Below are positions 16,228 through 25,744 of a stretch of 64,000 bases of DNA, piece by piece. The position numbers were made by a program, and so were the translations under genes. The DNA is from SMYC01 sp963578475 (GTDB taxonomy: Bacteria; Acidobacteriota; Vicinamibacteria; Marinacidobacterales; SMYC01). Location of the stretch: positions 1 through 64,000 of the forward strand of contig CAUZCL010000009.1 in assembly GCA_963578475.1 (NCBI GenBank), read 5' to 3'. The notes beneath the pieces are model-generated. The model did no database searches. It had not been told where the DNA came from and worked only from the letters and a program-made list of their open reading frames with translations. Every line of letters starts with the position of its first letter. Positions within the stretch are counted from its first letter, which is position 1.

Positions 16228-18288
16228 CTATACAATCAGCGGCGCGATAACCAAAGCGACAACCGACATCAGCTTGATCAAAATATTGATCGCGGGACCG
16301 GCCGTATCCTTGAACGGGTCGCCCACGGTGTCGCCGACAACAGCGGCTTTGTGGGTCTCACTGCCCTTGCCACCGAGGTTGCCCGCTTCGACGTACTTCT
16401 TGGCGTTGTCCCACGCGCCACCTGCATTCGCCATGAAGATGGCCAAGACTACGCCCGAGGCGAGCGTACCGACGAGCAGACCCGCGAGAAAGTGTTTGTC
16501 AGCGAAGCCGGCCACGACCGGGATGAGCACCGCCATCAAACCGGGGGCCACCATGCGCTTGAGCGCCGCCGCAGTCGCGATGTCGACGCACTTCGCGTTG
16601 TCCGCGACCACGCCTTCCTTGCCTTCGAGAAGGCCTGGGATCTCTCTGAACTGACGCCGCACTTCCTCGATCATCTCGAACGCCGCTTCACCGACCGCCT
16701 TCATCGCCATAGAGGAGAAGAGAAACGGCACCATCGCCCCGATGAGAATACCGGCGAGGACGATGGGCTCGGCCAGCGAGAGCGCCTCCCTGCTGAGCTG
16801 CGCTTGCTGCTGGAACGCGGCCATGAGCGCCATGGCGGCCAGAGCAGCTGAGCCAATGGCAAAGCCTTTGCCGATGGCGGCCGTCGTGTTGCCGACCGCG
16901 TCGAGCTTGTCGGTACGGGCGCGGACTTCACTCGGAAGCTCGGCCATCTCCGCGATCCCACCCGCGTTATCGGCGATCGGACCGTAAGCGTCCACGGCGA
17001 GCTGAATGCCGACCGTAGCCAGCATACCGAGGCCGGCAAGCGCGATGCCGTAGAGTCCGGCGAAGCTATGGGTCGCCACAATAGCCAAGGCGATGAGTGC
17101 GACCGGCCACGCCGTCGATTTCATGCCGAGCGCGAGGCCGGCGATGAGGTTCGTCGCAGCCCCGGTCTGAGACGCCGCCGCCACTTCCTGCACGGGCTTT
17201 TTGGACTCGGCCGTGTAGTGCTCGGTGATGAAGCCAATCGCGGTGCCAGTGGCGAGACCGATGACCATCGAAATGTACAAGCTAAACGCGGCCTCAGGCG
17301 CCATCGCCTGAATGACGGGATAGGCGATGAGCATCATCAAAATCGCAGCACCGATCGTGCCCATGTTGAGCGCCGCCTGCGGGTTCCCGCCTTCCGTCGT
17401 GCGCACCGCAAAGGTCCCGAGGATCGAAGCAAAGATCCCAAAGCCCGCCAGCACGAGCGGCAGGATGACGTAGTTGAGTGGACTTTCTACCGTCGTCCCG
17501 ACTTCCTCGAGACCGTTCACGAAACCGAGCGCGAGCACCATGCCGGCGATGATCGAGCCCACGTAGGACTCGAACAAATCCGCCCCCATGCCCGCGACGT
17601 CGCCCACGTTGTCGCCCACATTGTCCGCGATGACGGCGGGGTTGCGCGGGTCGTCTTCGGGGATGCCAGCTTCGATTTTACCGACGAGGTCCGCGCCGAC
17701 ATCGGCGGATTTCGTGTAGATGCCGCCGCCCACACGCGCGAAGAGCGCGATGGACGAAGCACCGAGACTGAACCCGGACAAAATTTGCAACACCTGGCTC
17801 TGGATGACGGACAGGTCGGTGCCGTACATCTTCGTGCAGAGGAGCCAAAGCAGCGAGAGTCCGAGTATCGCGAGCCCCACGACGGACATGCCCATGACTG
17901 AACCGCCTGAGAACGCGATGCCGAGAGCCCCCGCGATCGACTCCCGTGCGGCGTGCGTCGTTCGCACGTTCGCCTTCGTCGCCACGCGCATACCGAAATA
18001 GCCCGCGAGCGCCGAGGTCCCAGCGCCAACGATGAAGGACAGACCGATGAGCGCCGTACCGGCGGAATAGTTCGTGATCACGAGCAGCACGGTCACAACG
18101 CTGGCAAAAATCGCAATCACGCCATACTCGCGCCGCAGAAAGGCAATGGCGCCGTCGTGAATGAAGCCCGCAATCTCTTTCATTCGATCGGTGCCGGCAT
18201 CCTGCCGGGCAACAAAGCCGGCCTTGTACCACGCAAACAAGAGCGCTGCCACACCGAAAATGGGCGGCAAGTAAATGACGCTTTCCAC
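16228..18288 (-). CDS. hppA: Membrane-bound K+-dependent pyrophosphatase (H+ or Na+ pump)
   Basis: 686 residues, about 16 membrane helices, the normal size. It couples pyrophosphate hydrolysis to cation export across the inner membrane. The catalytic loop shows GGGIYTKSADVGADLVGKIE, then DDPRNPAVIADNVGDNVGD and GADLFESY. A second conserved site is GNTTAAIGKGFAIGSAAL. The Ala in GNTTAA, where K+-independent enzymes have Lys, predicts K+ dependence (an established family rule). K+-dependent members may pump Na+, H+ or both; the ion cannot be decided by eye. Two Na+-coupled amino-acid transporters lie just downstream on the other strand, which fits a Na+ cycle. Start ATG 18288 is the conventional N-terminus. 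Confidence 0.95.
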   Translation of the reverse strand: MESVIYLPPIFGVAALLFAWYKAGFVARQDAGTDRMKEIAGFIHDGAIAFLRREYGVIAIFASVVTVLLVITNYSAGTALIGLSFIVGAGTSALAGYFGMRVATKANVRTTHAARESIAGALGIAFSGGSVMGMSVVGLAILGLSLLWLLCTKMYGTDLSVIQSQVLQILSGFSLGASSIALFARVGGGIYTKSADVGADLVGKIEAGIPEDDPRNPAVIADNVGDNVGDVAGMGADLFESYVGSIIAGMVLALGFVNGLEEVGTTVESPLNYVILPLVLAGFGIFASILGTFAVRTTEGGNPQAALNMGTIGAAILMMLIAYPVIQAMAPEAAFSLYISMVIGLATGTAIGFITEHYTAESKKPVQEVAAASQTGAATNLIAGLALGMKSTAWPVALIALAIVATHSFAGLYGIALAGLGMLATVGIQLAVDAYGPIADNAGGIAEMAELPSEVRARTDKLDAVGNTTAAIGKGFAIGSAALAAMALMAAFQQQAQLSREALSLAEPIVLAGILIGAMVPFLFSSMAMKAVGEAAFEMIEEVRRQFREIPGLLEGKEGVVADNAKCVDIATAAALKRMVAPGLMAVLIPVVAGFADKHFLAGLLVGTLASGVVLAIFMANAGGAWDNAKKYVEAGNLGGKGSETHKAAVVGDTVGDPFKDTAGPAINILIKLMSVVALVIAPLIV

Positions 18289-18326
18289 GAGCTATCTCCT
18301 AGGATTCAAGATTGAAAAGGATCCGG

Positions 18327-18341
18327 GGGGCGGTCCGCCCC
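18327..18341. promoter_or_regulatory. 15-bp GC palindrome between divergent genes
   Basis: GGGGCGG-T-CCGCCCC is a perfect palindrome 39 bases upstream of the hppA start, in the region shared with the divergent gene at 18485. The one-base centre makes an operator more plausible than a hairpin, but no known regulator is implied. Confidence 0.3.
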
Positions 18342-18484
18342 ACGCACAAAGCCGAGATTCTAGCAAAAACAGGAGAGCACGTCCGGAATTATTTATACCA
18401 TTGAATTACGGGCCCCCGCCGCATAGAATCTCCCGGATTCTCTTGGTCACGTTGGAGGCCCCGGAAGCGGCTATTGGTGACAAC

Positions 18485-19297
18485 ATGTTGAAACACTTTA
18501 ACTTAGTGCTCTGCCTCGTTCTCACCCTCTCGGGTGTGAGCGGGGCCGACGAGCTCATCTATCCCGTCGATGTCGCGGTGGGCCCCGACGAGAAGATCTA
18601 TGTCGCCGATCACGAGGCCCACGCGCTGCTCGTGCTCGGCGAGAACGGTTTCGAGATCGTGGCCGCCGGCAAAGGCCTCCCCCGCACGCCACTCTACGGA
18701 ATCCGGCACATCGCACCCGACGGCGACGGAAACGTGCTCGCGGGCGACCCTGCCACGATGAAGCTGTACAAGATCGACGGCGCGGGCAACATCGAGCCGG
18801 TCGCCGACGACGATCGTTTCGTGACCCCATGGGGGATAGCAATCGAGAAATCCGGCGACCTTCTCGCCGTCGATCGTGTTACCCACCGGCTTCGCCGCGT
18901 GAAGTCGGACGGTACTGTTTCGGATGTCGCCGAGATTCGAGCGCCGCGCGCCATCTTGTTCGACAAAGAGGGCGCCATCATCGTGCTCACCGACAAGAAC
19001 CTCGTGCGTGTCAAGGACGGCACCACGACCTCGATCGCCAAATCGCCGCCATTCGAGTTCCCGCACGACGCCGTGCTTCATCCCGACGGCAACTTCTACG
19101 TGAGCGACGGCTACGCGAGAGCGATTTGGAAAGTCACGCCCGACGGAACCGTGACGTCGTTCGTGAAGGGAGACCCGCTCGTGAGCCCCCAAGGGTTGGC
19201 GGTCGACGCGAAGGGCAATCTGCTCGTCGCCGACGCCCACGCCAAAGCCATTTTTCTCATCACTCCAAAAGGTGAGCTCAGCAAGCTAGGCCAGTGA
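18485..19297 (+). CDS. Exported NHL/SMP-30-type beta-propeller protein
   Basis: ATG 18485 gives the signal peptide MLKHFNLVLCLVLTLSGVSG; earlier in-frame TTG codons exist (for example 18443) but would bury it. About 270 residues. Repeated blades read YPVDVAVGPDEKIYVADHEA, YGIRHIAPDGDGNVLAGDP, TPWGIAIEKSGDLLAVDRVT, HDAVLHPDGNFYVSDGY and SPQGLAVDAKGNLLVADAH, which is the NHL or virginiamycin-B-lyase/SMP-30 pattern with six blades. No catalytic residues are obvious. It should bind a ligand in the periplasm. TAGAAT at 18424 is a possible promoter, leaving a 55-base leader. Followed by two Na+ symporters on the same strand. Confidence 0.72.
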   Translation: MLKHFNLVLCLVLTLSGVSGADELIYPVDVAVGPDEKIYVADHEAHALLVLGENGFEIVAAGKGLPRTPLYGIRHIAPDGDGNVLAGDPATMKLYKIDGAGNIEPVADDDRFVTPWGIAIEKSGDLLAVDRVTHRLRRVKSDGTVSDVAEIRAPRAILFDKEGAIIVLTDKNLVRVKDGTTTSIAKSPPFEFPHDAVLHPDGNFYVSDGYARAIWKVTPDGTVTSFVKGDPLVSPQGLAVDAKGNLLVADAHAKAIFLITPKGELSKLGQ

Positions 19298-19341
19298 ACG
19301 CTGAGCCCTCATCCATCCCAACAAGCTCGGAGGCATAACGC

Positions 19342-20712
19342 ATGGCATCACCAGAACGCGGCATGTGGGGCTCGAGGATGGGGTTCATCTTGGCGGCGGC
19401 GGGAAGCTCGGTAGGGCTCGGCAATATCTGGGGCTTTCCGACACAAGTCGGACAGGGTGGCGGCGCGGTTTTCGTCCTCGTCTACTTGTTCTGTGTCTTC
19501 TTCGTCTGTGCTCCCATCTTCATCTCCGAGCTCATTCTCGGAAGGCGCACGCAAAAAGGGGCCGTCGGCGCGTTCGCAGCGCTCGCGCCCAAAACGAGCT
19601 GGTGGATGGTGGGTGCTCTCGGCGTCATGTGCGGTGTCGGCATCTTGTCGTTCTACGCGGTGATCGCGGGCTGGACGGTAGCCTATATCTACTTCACTGC
19701 CGTGGGCGGGCTCGGCTCGAGCGCGGATGAGGTCAACGCCTTTTTTGGCACGTTCACCGCGAGTGGCCCCTTGACGGTAGGCCTCACCCTCGGGTTCCTC
19801 CTCGTAACCGCGGCCTGCATTCTCGGCGGTGTTCGCGCAGGCATCGAGCGCGTCACGAAAACGCTCATGCCACTCTTGATTGTACTCCTTCTGATTCTCG
19901 CGGCGCGTGCTCTTACGCTACCCGGCGCCTCCGAAGGACTGAAGTATTACCTCCGCCCCGATTTCAGCCGGATCTTTGATGTGAACGTGCTGACCGCGGC
20001 CCTCGGCCAAGCGTTCTTCTCTTTGAGCCTCGGCATGGGCGCGCTCATCGTTTACGGTAGCTATTTGAACCGGAAGGACAACCTCGGCGTCGCCGCTCTC
20101 TGGGTCATTCTTCTCGATACCGCGATCGCCCTTCTGGCGGGATTCATCATCTTTCCCACGGGTTTCTCGATCGAAGGCTTCGACCCGAGTACAGGCGGAC
20201 CCGGGCTCATCTTCACAGTCTTGCCGCAGTTGTTCGCAACCTTGCCCGGAGGCGCGCTCTTTGGATCGGCTTTTTTTGTCCTCCTTGCGATGGCAGCGCT
20301 CACGTCGACGATCTCGTTACTCGAGGTCCCGGTAGCGCACTGCATCGACGAGTACGCTTGGTCGAGGAAAAAGGCTGTTGTCGTGCTCATAGGCTTGACG
20401 TTCGTTCTCTCGATACCTTCGGCCCTCGGTAACGGCGCCGTCGCAAGCTTGAGTAACTTCTCCGCGGCGCTCGGAGGGAACTTTCTCGGGCTCATGGCGA
20501 TCGTGTGGAACAACTATGCGCTTCCGATAGGCGGGTTTCTGATTTCCATATTCGTCGCCTATCGGTTCGGACTTCCTAAAGCCATCGAGGAGCTCACCGC
20601 GGAAAACGCCTGGTTTCCAAGTACAGGTTTGTGGGGTTTTCTGATTCGGACCGTGTCTCCCGCCGCCATCCTTCTCATTTTTTTGTCTGCCATATGGCCT
20701 CTTTTCAGCTGA
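19342..20712 (+). CDS. Sodium-dependent transporter, NSS/SNF family
   Basis: 456 residues with about 11-12 membrane helices. The N-terminal block RMGFILAAAGSSVGLGNIWGFP is the signature first helix that forms the Na+ and substrate sites of LeuT-fold neurotransmitter:sodium symporters. Later blocks include QAFFSLSLGMGALIVYGSYL (helix 6 region) and ALTSTISLLEVPVAH (helix 8). Such bacterial proteins take up amino acids with Na+. A GGAGG ribosome site precedes ATG 19342. The next gene, an alanine-type Na+ symporter, begins 18 bases after its stop, so the two are probably one operon. Confidence 0.93.
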   Translation: MASPERGMWGSRMGFILAAAGSSVGLGNIWGFPTQVGQGGGAVFVLVYLFCVFFVCAPIFISELILGRRTQKGAVGAFAALAPKTSWWMVGALGVMCGVGILSFYAVIAGWTVAYIYFTAVGGLGSSADEVNAFFGTFTASGPLTVGLTLGFLLVTAACILGGVRAGIERVTKTLMPLLIVLLLILAARALTLPGASEGLKYYLRPDFSRIFDVNVLTAALGQAFFSLSLGMGALIVYGSYLNRKDNLGVAALWVILLDTAIALLAGFIIFPTGFSIEGFDPSTGGPGLIFTVLPQLFATLPGGALFGSAFFVLLAMAALTSTISLLEVPVAHCIDEYAWSRKKAVVVLIGLTFVLSIPSALGNGAVASLSNFSAALGGNFLGLMAIVWNNYALPIGGFLISIFVAYRFGLPKAIEELTAENAWFPSTGLWGFLIRTVSPAAILLIFLSAIWPLFS

Positions 20713-20730
20713 GCCGGGAACCTATCAACC

Positions 20731-22128
20731 ATGGAACAATTGACAAACCTTTTGAATCAACTTTCGGGCTACCTCTATGCGCCCTATGCTCTTCCCGCCC
20801 TTCTCGTCGGCGCCGGGGCCTACCTCACCTACCAAACCGGATTCGTTCAAATCCGTCACTTCGGAACCGCCGTGAAGGAAGCGCTCAGCGGGATGTTCGC
20901 CGGCAAAGAAGGCAAGGGAGAAGGCACCATTACCTCGTTCCAAGCCCTCACGACCGCGCTCGCTTCCACCGTGGGTAACGGCAATATCGGAGGCGTCGCC
21001 ACTGCGATCGTCGTAGGCGGCCCGGGCGCAATTTTTTGGATGTGGGTGACCGCGGCCGTGGGGATGGCGACCAAGTATTCGGAAGCCGTCCTTGGCGTTC
21101 ACTATCGCGTGACGACGGAAAGTGGCGAGTTTTCCAGCGGCCCGATGTACTACATCACCAATGGGCTCAAAGAAAAGCCCTACGCGAAACCTCTCGCCTA
21201 TGTGTTCTGCGTCTTCGGCGCGGCCACGGCCCTTTTCGGCACGGGAAACATGGCGCAGTCGAACACGATCGCGCAAACCTTCCGCCAAGCGGCGCAGCAG
21301 AACTTCGGCCTGGACGTGAACCCGTTGATTCCCGGGCTTCTCATCACGGTGGCCTGCGGCCTCGTGCTCCTTGGCGGCATCAAGCGGATCGCGATGGTAT
21401 CCGAGAAACTCGTCCCGTCGATGATCGTCGTTTATATGCTGATGGGCCTCGTCTACGTGGTCATGAATGTGGGCGAGATCCCGGCCGTCTTCGGCATCAT
21501 CTTCTCAAACGCCTTCACTCCCATGGCCGCCGTGGGCGGCTTCGTTGGCGCTGGGGTCAGCCAAGCCATCGCTGCCGGCGTCAGCCGCGGCGTGCTGTCG
21601 AACGAAGCGGGCCTCGGGAGCGCACCCATCGCACATGGCATCGCCAAAGTCAGCCACCCGGTTCAGCAAGGCTTGGTCGGCGTCTTCGAAGTCTTCGTGG
21701 ACACGATCGTGGTATGCAGCATGACGGCGTTCATCATTATCTCGTCCGGCATGTGGCAGCTAGCGGAATTCCAGCAATCGAGCGGCGACCTCACAGCAGC
21801 CGCGCTCGATGCCCAGATGCCGGGCGCGAGCCTGCTCGTGGCGTTATGTTCTTTCTTGTTCGGCTTTTCGACGCTCATCGGCTGGTGTTACTACGGTGAG
21901 AAGTGCTTCGAGTTCATGCTTGGAACTAAAGGCATCGTTCCCTATCGCTTCATCTACACGGTCCTCATTCTCGTGGGCGCGGTGATTCCCGTACCGCTCG
22001 TATGGGCCGTCGGCACGCTCCTGAACGGGTTCATGGCCTTTCCCAATCTGATCGGATTGATTGGGCTCGGCGGCGGCGTCGCGAAGCTCACAAAGGAATA
22101 TTTCAACGGAGAACGCGCAACGAGTTGA
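20731..22128 (+). CDS. Sodium:alanine symporter family (AGCS) transporter
   Basis: 465 residues, about 11 membrane helices. Family blocks: TYQTGFVQIRHFGTAVKEAL, TSFQALTTALASTVGNGNI, MWVTAAVGMATKYSEAVLGV, SRGVLSNEAGLGSAPIAH and GWCYYGEKCFEF. AGCS proteins import alanine or glycine with Na+ (or H+). It lies 18 bases after the NSS transporter gene, same strand. With the K+-dependent pyrophosphatase beside them, the pair may live on a sodium gradient. Length and motifs are complete. Confidence 0.95.
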   Translation: MEQLTNLLNQLSGYLYAPYALPALLVGAGAYLTYQTGFVQIRHFGTAVKEALSGMFAGKEGKGEGTITSFQALTTALASTVGNGNIGGVATAIVVGGPGAIFWMWVTAAVGMATKYSEAVLGVHYRVTTESGEFSSGPMYYITNGLKEKPYAKPLAYVFCVFGAATALFGTGNMAQSNTIAQTFRQAAQQNFGLDVNPLIPGLLITVACGLVLLGGIKRIAMVSEKLVPSMIVVYMLMGLVYVVMNVGEIPAVFGIIFSNAFTPMAAVGGFVGAGVSQAIAAGVSRGVLSNEAGLGSAPIAHGIAKVSHPVQQGLVGVFEVFVDTIVVCSMTAFIIISSGMWQLAEFQQSSGDLTAAALDAQMPGASLLVALCSFLFGFSTLIGWCYYGEKCFEFMLGTKGIVPYRFIYTVLILVGAVIPVPLVWAVGTLLNGFMAFPNLIGLIGLGGGVAKLTKEYFNGERATS

Positions 22129-22340
22129 GCTTGACCCGTGCGGCGATGGAAGAAAGATAGTTCTCATCTTTTTCATCGGAAGCTTCGTGCTTCTCTTCGT
22201 CGCGCTTCATAGCCAAGGAAAGGCCTACGGGACTGGCGCCGACGGTCAATCCGTCGAACGGCTCGTCTCTGGAGAGCTGCTCAGGCGTGATCGTCCAACA
22301 ACCTGCTGCAGTCATGCGAGTTCCTGAATGCTGAATGCTG

Positions 22341-23654
22341 TCATTCAAGGCCGAGGCGTTTCGCTTCCGACTCGATGGCCTGGAGAAAGCTCCCTACCTG
22401 AGCCAAGCGCTTGCCGTTGACGAACAAGGTCGGCGTCGAGTTGACCTCGAGGCGCTTGGCCTCCGCGATCTGGGCAGCGAGCTTGTCCTTGGCCGAGCTC
22501 GACTCCATACATGAGCGCATCGGGCCTTCGTCGAGGCCTACCGAAGCCGCGAGCCGAACGACATCGTCAACCTCTGGAGCGTGCGGCGGCTCAAAGAAGA
22601 TCTTGTCGTGATAGGGCCAGAACTTGTCTTGCTCGGACGCGCAGACCGCACCGAGCGCGAGCTCGCAAGCGCCTTCGTGGAGCGTTCGGGACAGGCCGGG
22701 GTTGCAATCCGTGTCGAGAGGATAGTTCTTGTAGTAGATAGCGACCCGGTCGCTTGAATTTGGAAGATAGTTCGAAAGAGCCGTCGCGAGATTTCGGCAG
22801 TAGGGGCAGAGAAAATCGGAGTATTCCACGACGCGGATCGGAGCGCCGTCGGGGCCTTTGAATGGAACGGAGTCGAGCGCAAGCGTCTGGACCTGTTCGG
22901 AGGCGAACTGCGCCAACGCTTTGGTCTCCTGGTACTCCTGATATTTACTGGGGTCGTCGAGCGTCTCTTGCATCTCGCCCAGCTGCGCTCGAACGCGCGC
23001 GAGCTCCTTCTCGAGCGAGGCGACCGAGCCGGAATCCCCGGAGCTCGCCGGAACGAGCGAGCCGAGAAGGTTCTGCTGCTGTGCCTCGGCCTTTCCGGCC
23101 AAAACGCTTTCAACGGCCACGACGGCCACCATCACCACGAGGCTGCCAAGAGCCCAAACGACGAACGCACGACGGCCTTCACCGCCGAGAAGAATTGCAA
23201 AAGCCGAACCGATTTGTCGCATCGCCGGCCATAGTAACGCAAAGAGCGCAAGGTTCACACCATAGGTCGCAAGGCATAGCTTGCAGAAGGCGCCAATCGC
23301 GAACGCTTGAAGCCCAAAGAGTCCGAGGTCCGTCACCACCCCCGCCGCGACAAGAGCGAACGCAAGACCAGCGGCGGCGCTCCGCACCGTTTCGGCCGCA
23401 ACGAGCGCGAGCGACGCGAGGAGGACCACCGAACCGTAAAAGACGAGACCGATGGCCGCCACCGAAGTGTTCCCGATCGACGAATAACGGCTCGTGGACA
23501 CGGTGTCACAACCGCTCTGTTCGCTCGTCTCGCACATGGCCTCGACGGCGGTACCGGCGGCACCCACCCCGTGATGATCGAAAAGAAGAAGGCCCGACAG
23601 TGCTCCCCCAACGAGGGCGAGCAGCACGACCATGGAGATTCGCGATGGCTGCAT
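22341..23654 (-). CDS. Fused VKOR-type and DsbA-type disulfide-forming enzyme
   Basis: 437 residues. Residues 1-190 are a vitamin-K-epoxide-reductase-like membrane domain: loop cysteines MCETSEQSGCDTVSTSRYSS, about four to five helices, and the active CxxC in GAFCKLCLATYG. A linker follows with a coiled-coil-like stretch (SLEKELARVRAQLGEMQETL). Residues 260-437 are a DsbA-like thioredoxin domain with SDFLCPYCRNLA (CPYC) and the cis-Pro in NSTPTLFVNG. The fused enzyme would pass electrons from periplasmic thiols through DsbA and VKOR to quinone, forming disulfides in exported proteins. A CATAAT hexamer sits six bases before the ATG, with no Shine-Dalgarno. Confidence 0.92.
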   Translation of the reverse strand: MQPSRISMVVLLALVGGALSGLLLFDHHGVGAAGTAVEAMCETSEQSGCDTVSTSRYSSIGNTSVAAIGLVFYGSVVLLASLALVAAETVRSAAAGLAFALVAAGVVTDLGLFGLQAFAIGAFCKLCLATYGVNLALFALLWPAMRQIGSAFAILLGGEGRRAFVVWALGSLVVMVAVVAVESVLAGKAEAQQQNLLGSLVPASSGDSGSVASLEKELARVRAQLGEMQETLDDPSKYQEYQETKALAQFASEQVQTLALDSVPFKGPDGAPIRVVEYSDFLCPYCRNLATALSNYLPNSSDRVAIYYKNYPLDTDCNPGLSRTLHEGACELALGAVCASEQDKFWPYHDKIFFEPPHAPEVDDVVRLAASVGLDEGPMRSCMESSSAKDKLAAQIAEAKRLEVNSTPTLFVNGKRLAQVGSFLQAIESEAKRLGLE

Positions 23655-23660
23655 CTAGGA

Positions 23661-23666
23661 ATTATG
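23661..23666 (-). promoter_or_regulatory. Candidate -10 element (CATAAT) of a leaderless promoter
   Basis: On the minus strand CATAAT ends six bases before the ATG at 23654 of the VKOR-DsbA gene. The intervening bases are TCCTAG, not a ribosome site. It also lies within the short spacer to the divergent gene at 23701. Confidence 0.4.
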
Positions 23667-23700
23667 CCACGTCCGGCGGCAGGGTAAAGTAGCACCGACC

Positions 23701-24555
23701 ATGGCGACGGACGACCTCTCGTACCGCTCATCTCCGGTGAGCGACCTGTTCGCTTCCTCCCGCAACGAAAGCCTTGCCGATGCCAACGTCAGATCTTTTC
23801 ACGAGCTCGGCTTCTGCGCCGGCATTCGTGTGCTCACCGATGAGCAAGTCGAGCAGCTTCGCCTCGAGCTCGAGCCGCTTCTAGACCCCGAGCATCCGGG
23901 GCACGAGCTCTTTCACGAGTTCCACACGAACGAGTCCGAAACCCCGGACCAGGTCCTGATGCACGCGCTCGGGGCCTGGCGCATCGCGCCCGCCTTTCAC
24001 GACTTGCTCTGGAACCTCGCTATCACCGCACCGGCGAGCCAGCTTCTCGGTGGCGCCGTCCGCTTCTGGCACGACCAGCTTTTCGTCAAGCCAGACACAC
24101 GCGGAGGATCGGTCGCCTGGCATCAAGACTACTCGTATTGGACGAGGACCCAGCCGATGGCGCATTTGACCTCCTGGATTCCGCTCGACGACGTCGATGA
24201 ATCGAGCGGGACCGTGCACTATGTCCCGAAGAGCCATCTGTGGGATCGCCTTCCGATCACGGGTCTCGCCGGGGATATGGACGCGATCCGAAAAGTGTTG
24301 ACGACCCAACAGCTCGAAGCCTTCACACCCGTTCCGATGACGCTCCGGAAAGGCGAGGCGTCGTTCCACCATCCGCTCACGATCCACGGCTCGCCGCCCA
24401 ACAAATCTGACCGGCGGCGACGGGCGATTGCACTGAACTTTTGTCTCGACGGGACCAAGAGCAACACCGACGAGCCACTCCTCGAAGGCGTTCCGGTGAT
24501 CCCGAAAGGCGAGCGGCTCCGCGGAAGATTCTTCCCGCTCCTTTACGTTCCGTAG
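23701..24555 (+). CDS. Phytanoyl-CoA dioxygenase (PhyH) family oxygenase
   Basis: 284 residues, normal for PhyH proteins. The double-stranded beta-helix carries VAWHQDYSYWTR, whose His and Asp bind Fe(II), and the distal His in HPLTIHGSPPN. The downstream Arg in DRRRRAIALNF would hold 2-oxoglutarate. The early part reads ELGFCAGIRVLTDEQVEQLR, typical of the family. It should hydroxylate a small molecule or lipid-like substrate in the cytoplasm; the substrate is not predictable. TAAAGT lies ten bases before the ATG and there is no Shine-Dalgarno. Divergent from the VKOR-DsbA gene. The 264 bases after its stop hold nothing recognisable before the LysE remnant. Confidence 0.9.
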   Translation: MATDDLSYRSSPVSDLFASSRNESLADANVRSFHELGFCAGIRVLTDEQVEQLRLELEPLLDPEHPGHELFHEFHTNESETPDQVLMHALGAWRIAPAFHDLLWNLAITAPASQLLGGAVRFWHDQLFVKPDTRGGSVAWHQDYSYWTRTQPMAHLTSWIPLDDVDESSGTVHYVPKSHLWDRLPITGLAGDMDAIRKVLTTQQLEAFTPVPMTLRKGEASFHHPLTIHGSPPNKSDRRRRAIALNFCLDGTKSNTDEPLLEGVPVIPKGERLRGRFFPLLYVP

Positions 24556-24819
24556 AACCACAAGCTGACGTCCGCCCAAATTTGGTGATTAGGCGGGGTC
24601 AGGCCGTACCACTCGGACTACCGCTCGGGAACGACTACTTCAAGAACTCCAAAGTGCCGCGATGGACCTCGACCTATTCCAGGACCTTCCGGGTGAGTTT
24701 TCTAAACCAATCCAACGACCTGCGTGTGAGCGGCGGCGGGCAACCGCGTCGGATTGTGACACCGATGTTTCAACGCCCTTGAGCCCCCGCGCTGGTTGGA
24801 CAGTAACTTCGCCCTAGTC

Positions 24820-25429
24820 CTAGTGCTGGTCGGCGAGCGCCGTCCTCACGCCCAATCCTAGATAGACAACGCCGCTGGCATATCGCGGCAGTGCCCCTGA
24901 ATCCCTTGGCCCCCAAGCCAGCGCCTCAGACGACCAGCCAGAAAGGCGTAGGCACTATCAGTAAAGAGCGCCAGTGCGACATAAAGGAGCCTGAGAAGCA
25001 GCACCTGCTGCGGAATCGGTCCTCGGCTCGGCTCTACGAATTACGGTAGAAAGGCGAGAAAAAACACCGCTATTTTTGGATTGAGAACACTTACCACCAC
25101 GCCATCTGTGAAAAGGCGATACAGGGAGCGAGGAGCGGAGACGTCCACGCCGGCGGCGCACTGGCGCGCCAATAGCGTTCGGATCCCCAGATAGATCAAA
25201 TAGCCAGCACCCAGTGCCTTGACGATACCGAAAGCAGTCGCCGACGTGAGGAGGATCGCGGAGAGCCCCGCAGTCGCCGCTGCGAGTGCACGAGGGCACC
25301 AACCGATAGACCCAGAACTGATACGAAGCCGGCCTTCTGCCCCTGACTGAGACTGCGCGCGACGATGTATAGAACGTCGGGCCCGGGAATCAACAGGACC
25401 ACGAAAGCCGCAGCCTTCTGCATCTCCAA
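24820..25429 (-). pseudogene. LysE-family amino-acid exporter, broken
   Basis: From ATG 25429 the minus strand reads AAAFVVLLIPGPDVLYIVAR, SLSQGQKAGFVSVLGLSVGA, the LysE/RhtB opening. The frame then breaks after GALVH; later pieces in other frames are SLYRLFTDGVVVSVLNPKIA, AVFFLAFLP, an in-frame TAA at 25043-25041, FVEPSRGPIPQQVLLL, FTDSAYAFLAGRLRRWLG, and after another frame change ASGVVYLGLGVRTALADQH and stop. The family reads FLPQF at the TAA, so a Gln codon became a stop (C to T). Two or more frameshifts plus a nonsense codon show decay. When intact it would have been a six-helix exporter. Confidence 0.8.
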
Positions 25430-25744
25430 GCCAGGCTCGAAGCCCAGGGCTTGTTTAGTCGGTGGGGTTTGAGACTACCGCGAAACGGTTTTGTTCAACT
25501 TGAAGTCTGTAGTTCCTGCATACATGGCTGTCAACATATTTATTTACACCGCGGTCGGCGCGAGATAAAAAGTTGAGGTTTTGCTGGTTCATCGGTCTAA
25601 GTTGCATTGGTTCAAAATCATATACGCTTTTCGGTCGACGTATCAATCCGTTTTAGATCGCGCCCACGCGCTGCATAACACGATAACGGGCTGATCGAGC
25701 AACCCAAGAACGACAAACGGGGTGCCGCAGAATCGGTAAACTCT
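25430..25744. other. AT-richer intergenic stretch, no supported gene
   Basis: About 315 bases of visibly lower GC than the surroundings. A 63-codon minus-strand frame at 25455-25646 has no recognisable features. It lies between the LysE remnant and an integrase remnant and is likely leftover sequence from an old insertion. No tRNA or repeat was recognised in it. Confidence 0.4.

Noticed and set aside
24556..24819. Possible transposase or repeat in the spacer after the PhyH gene
   Set aside because: No motif or inverted repeat could be confirmed; only 264 bases without resemblance.
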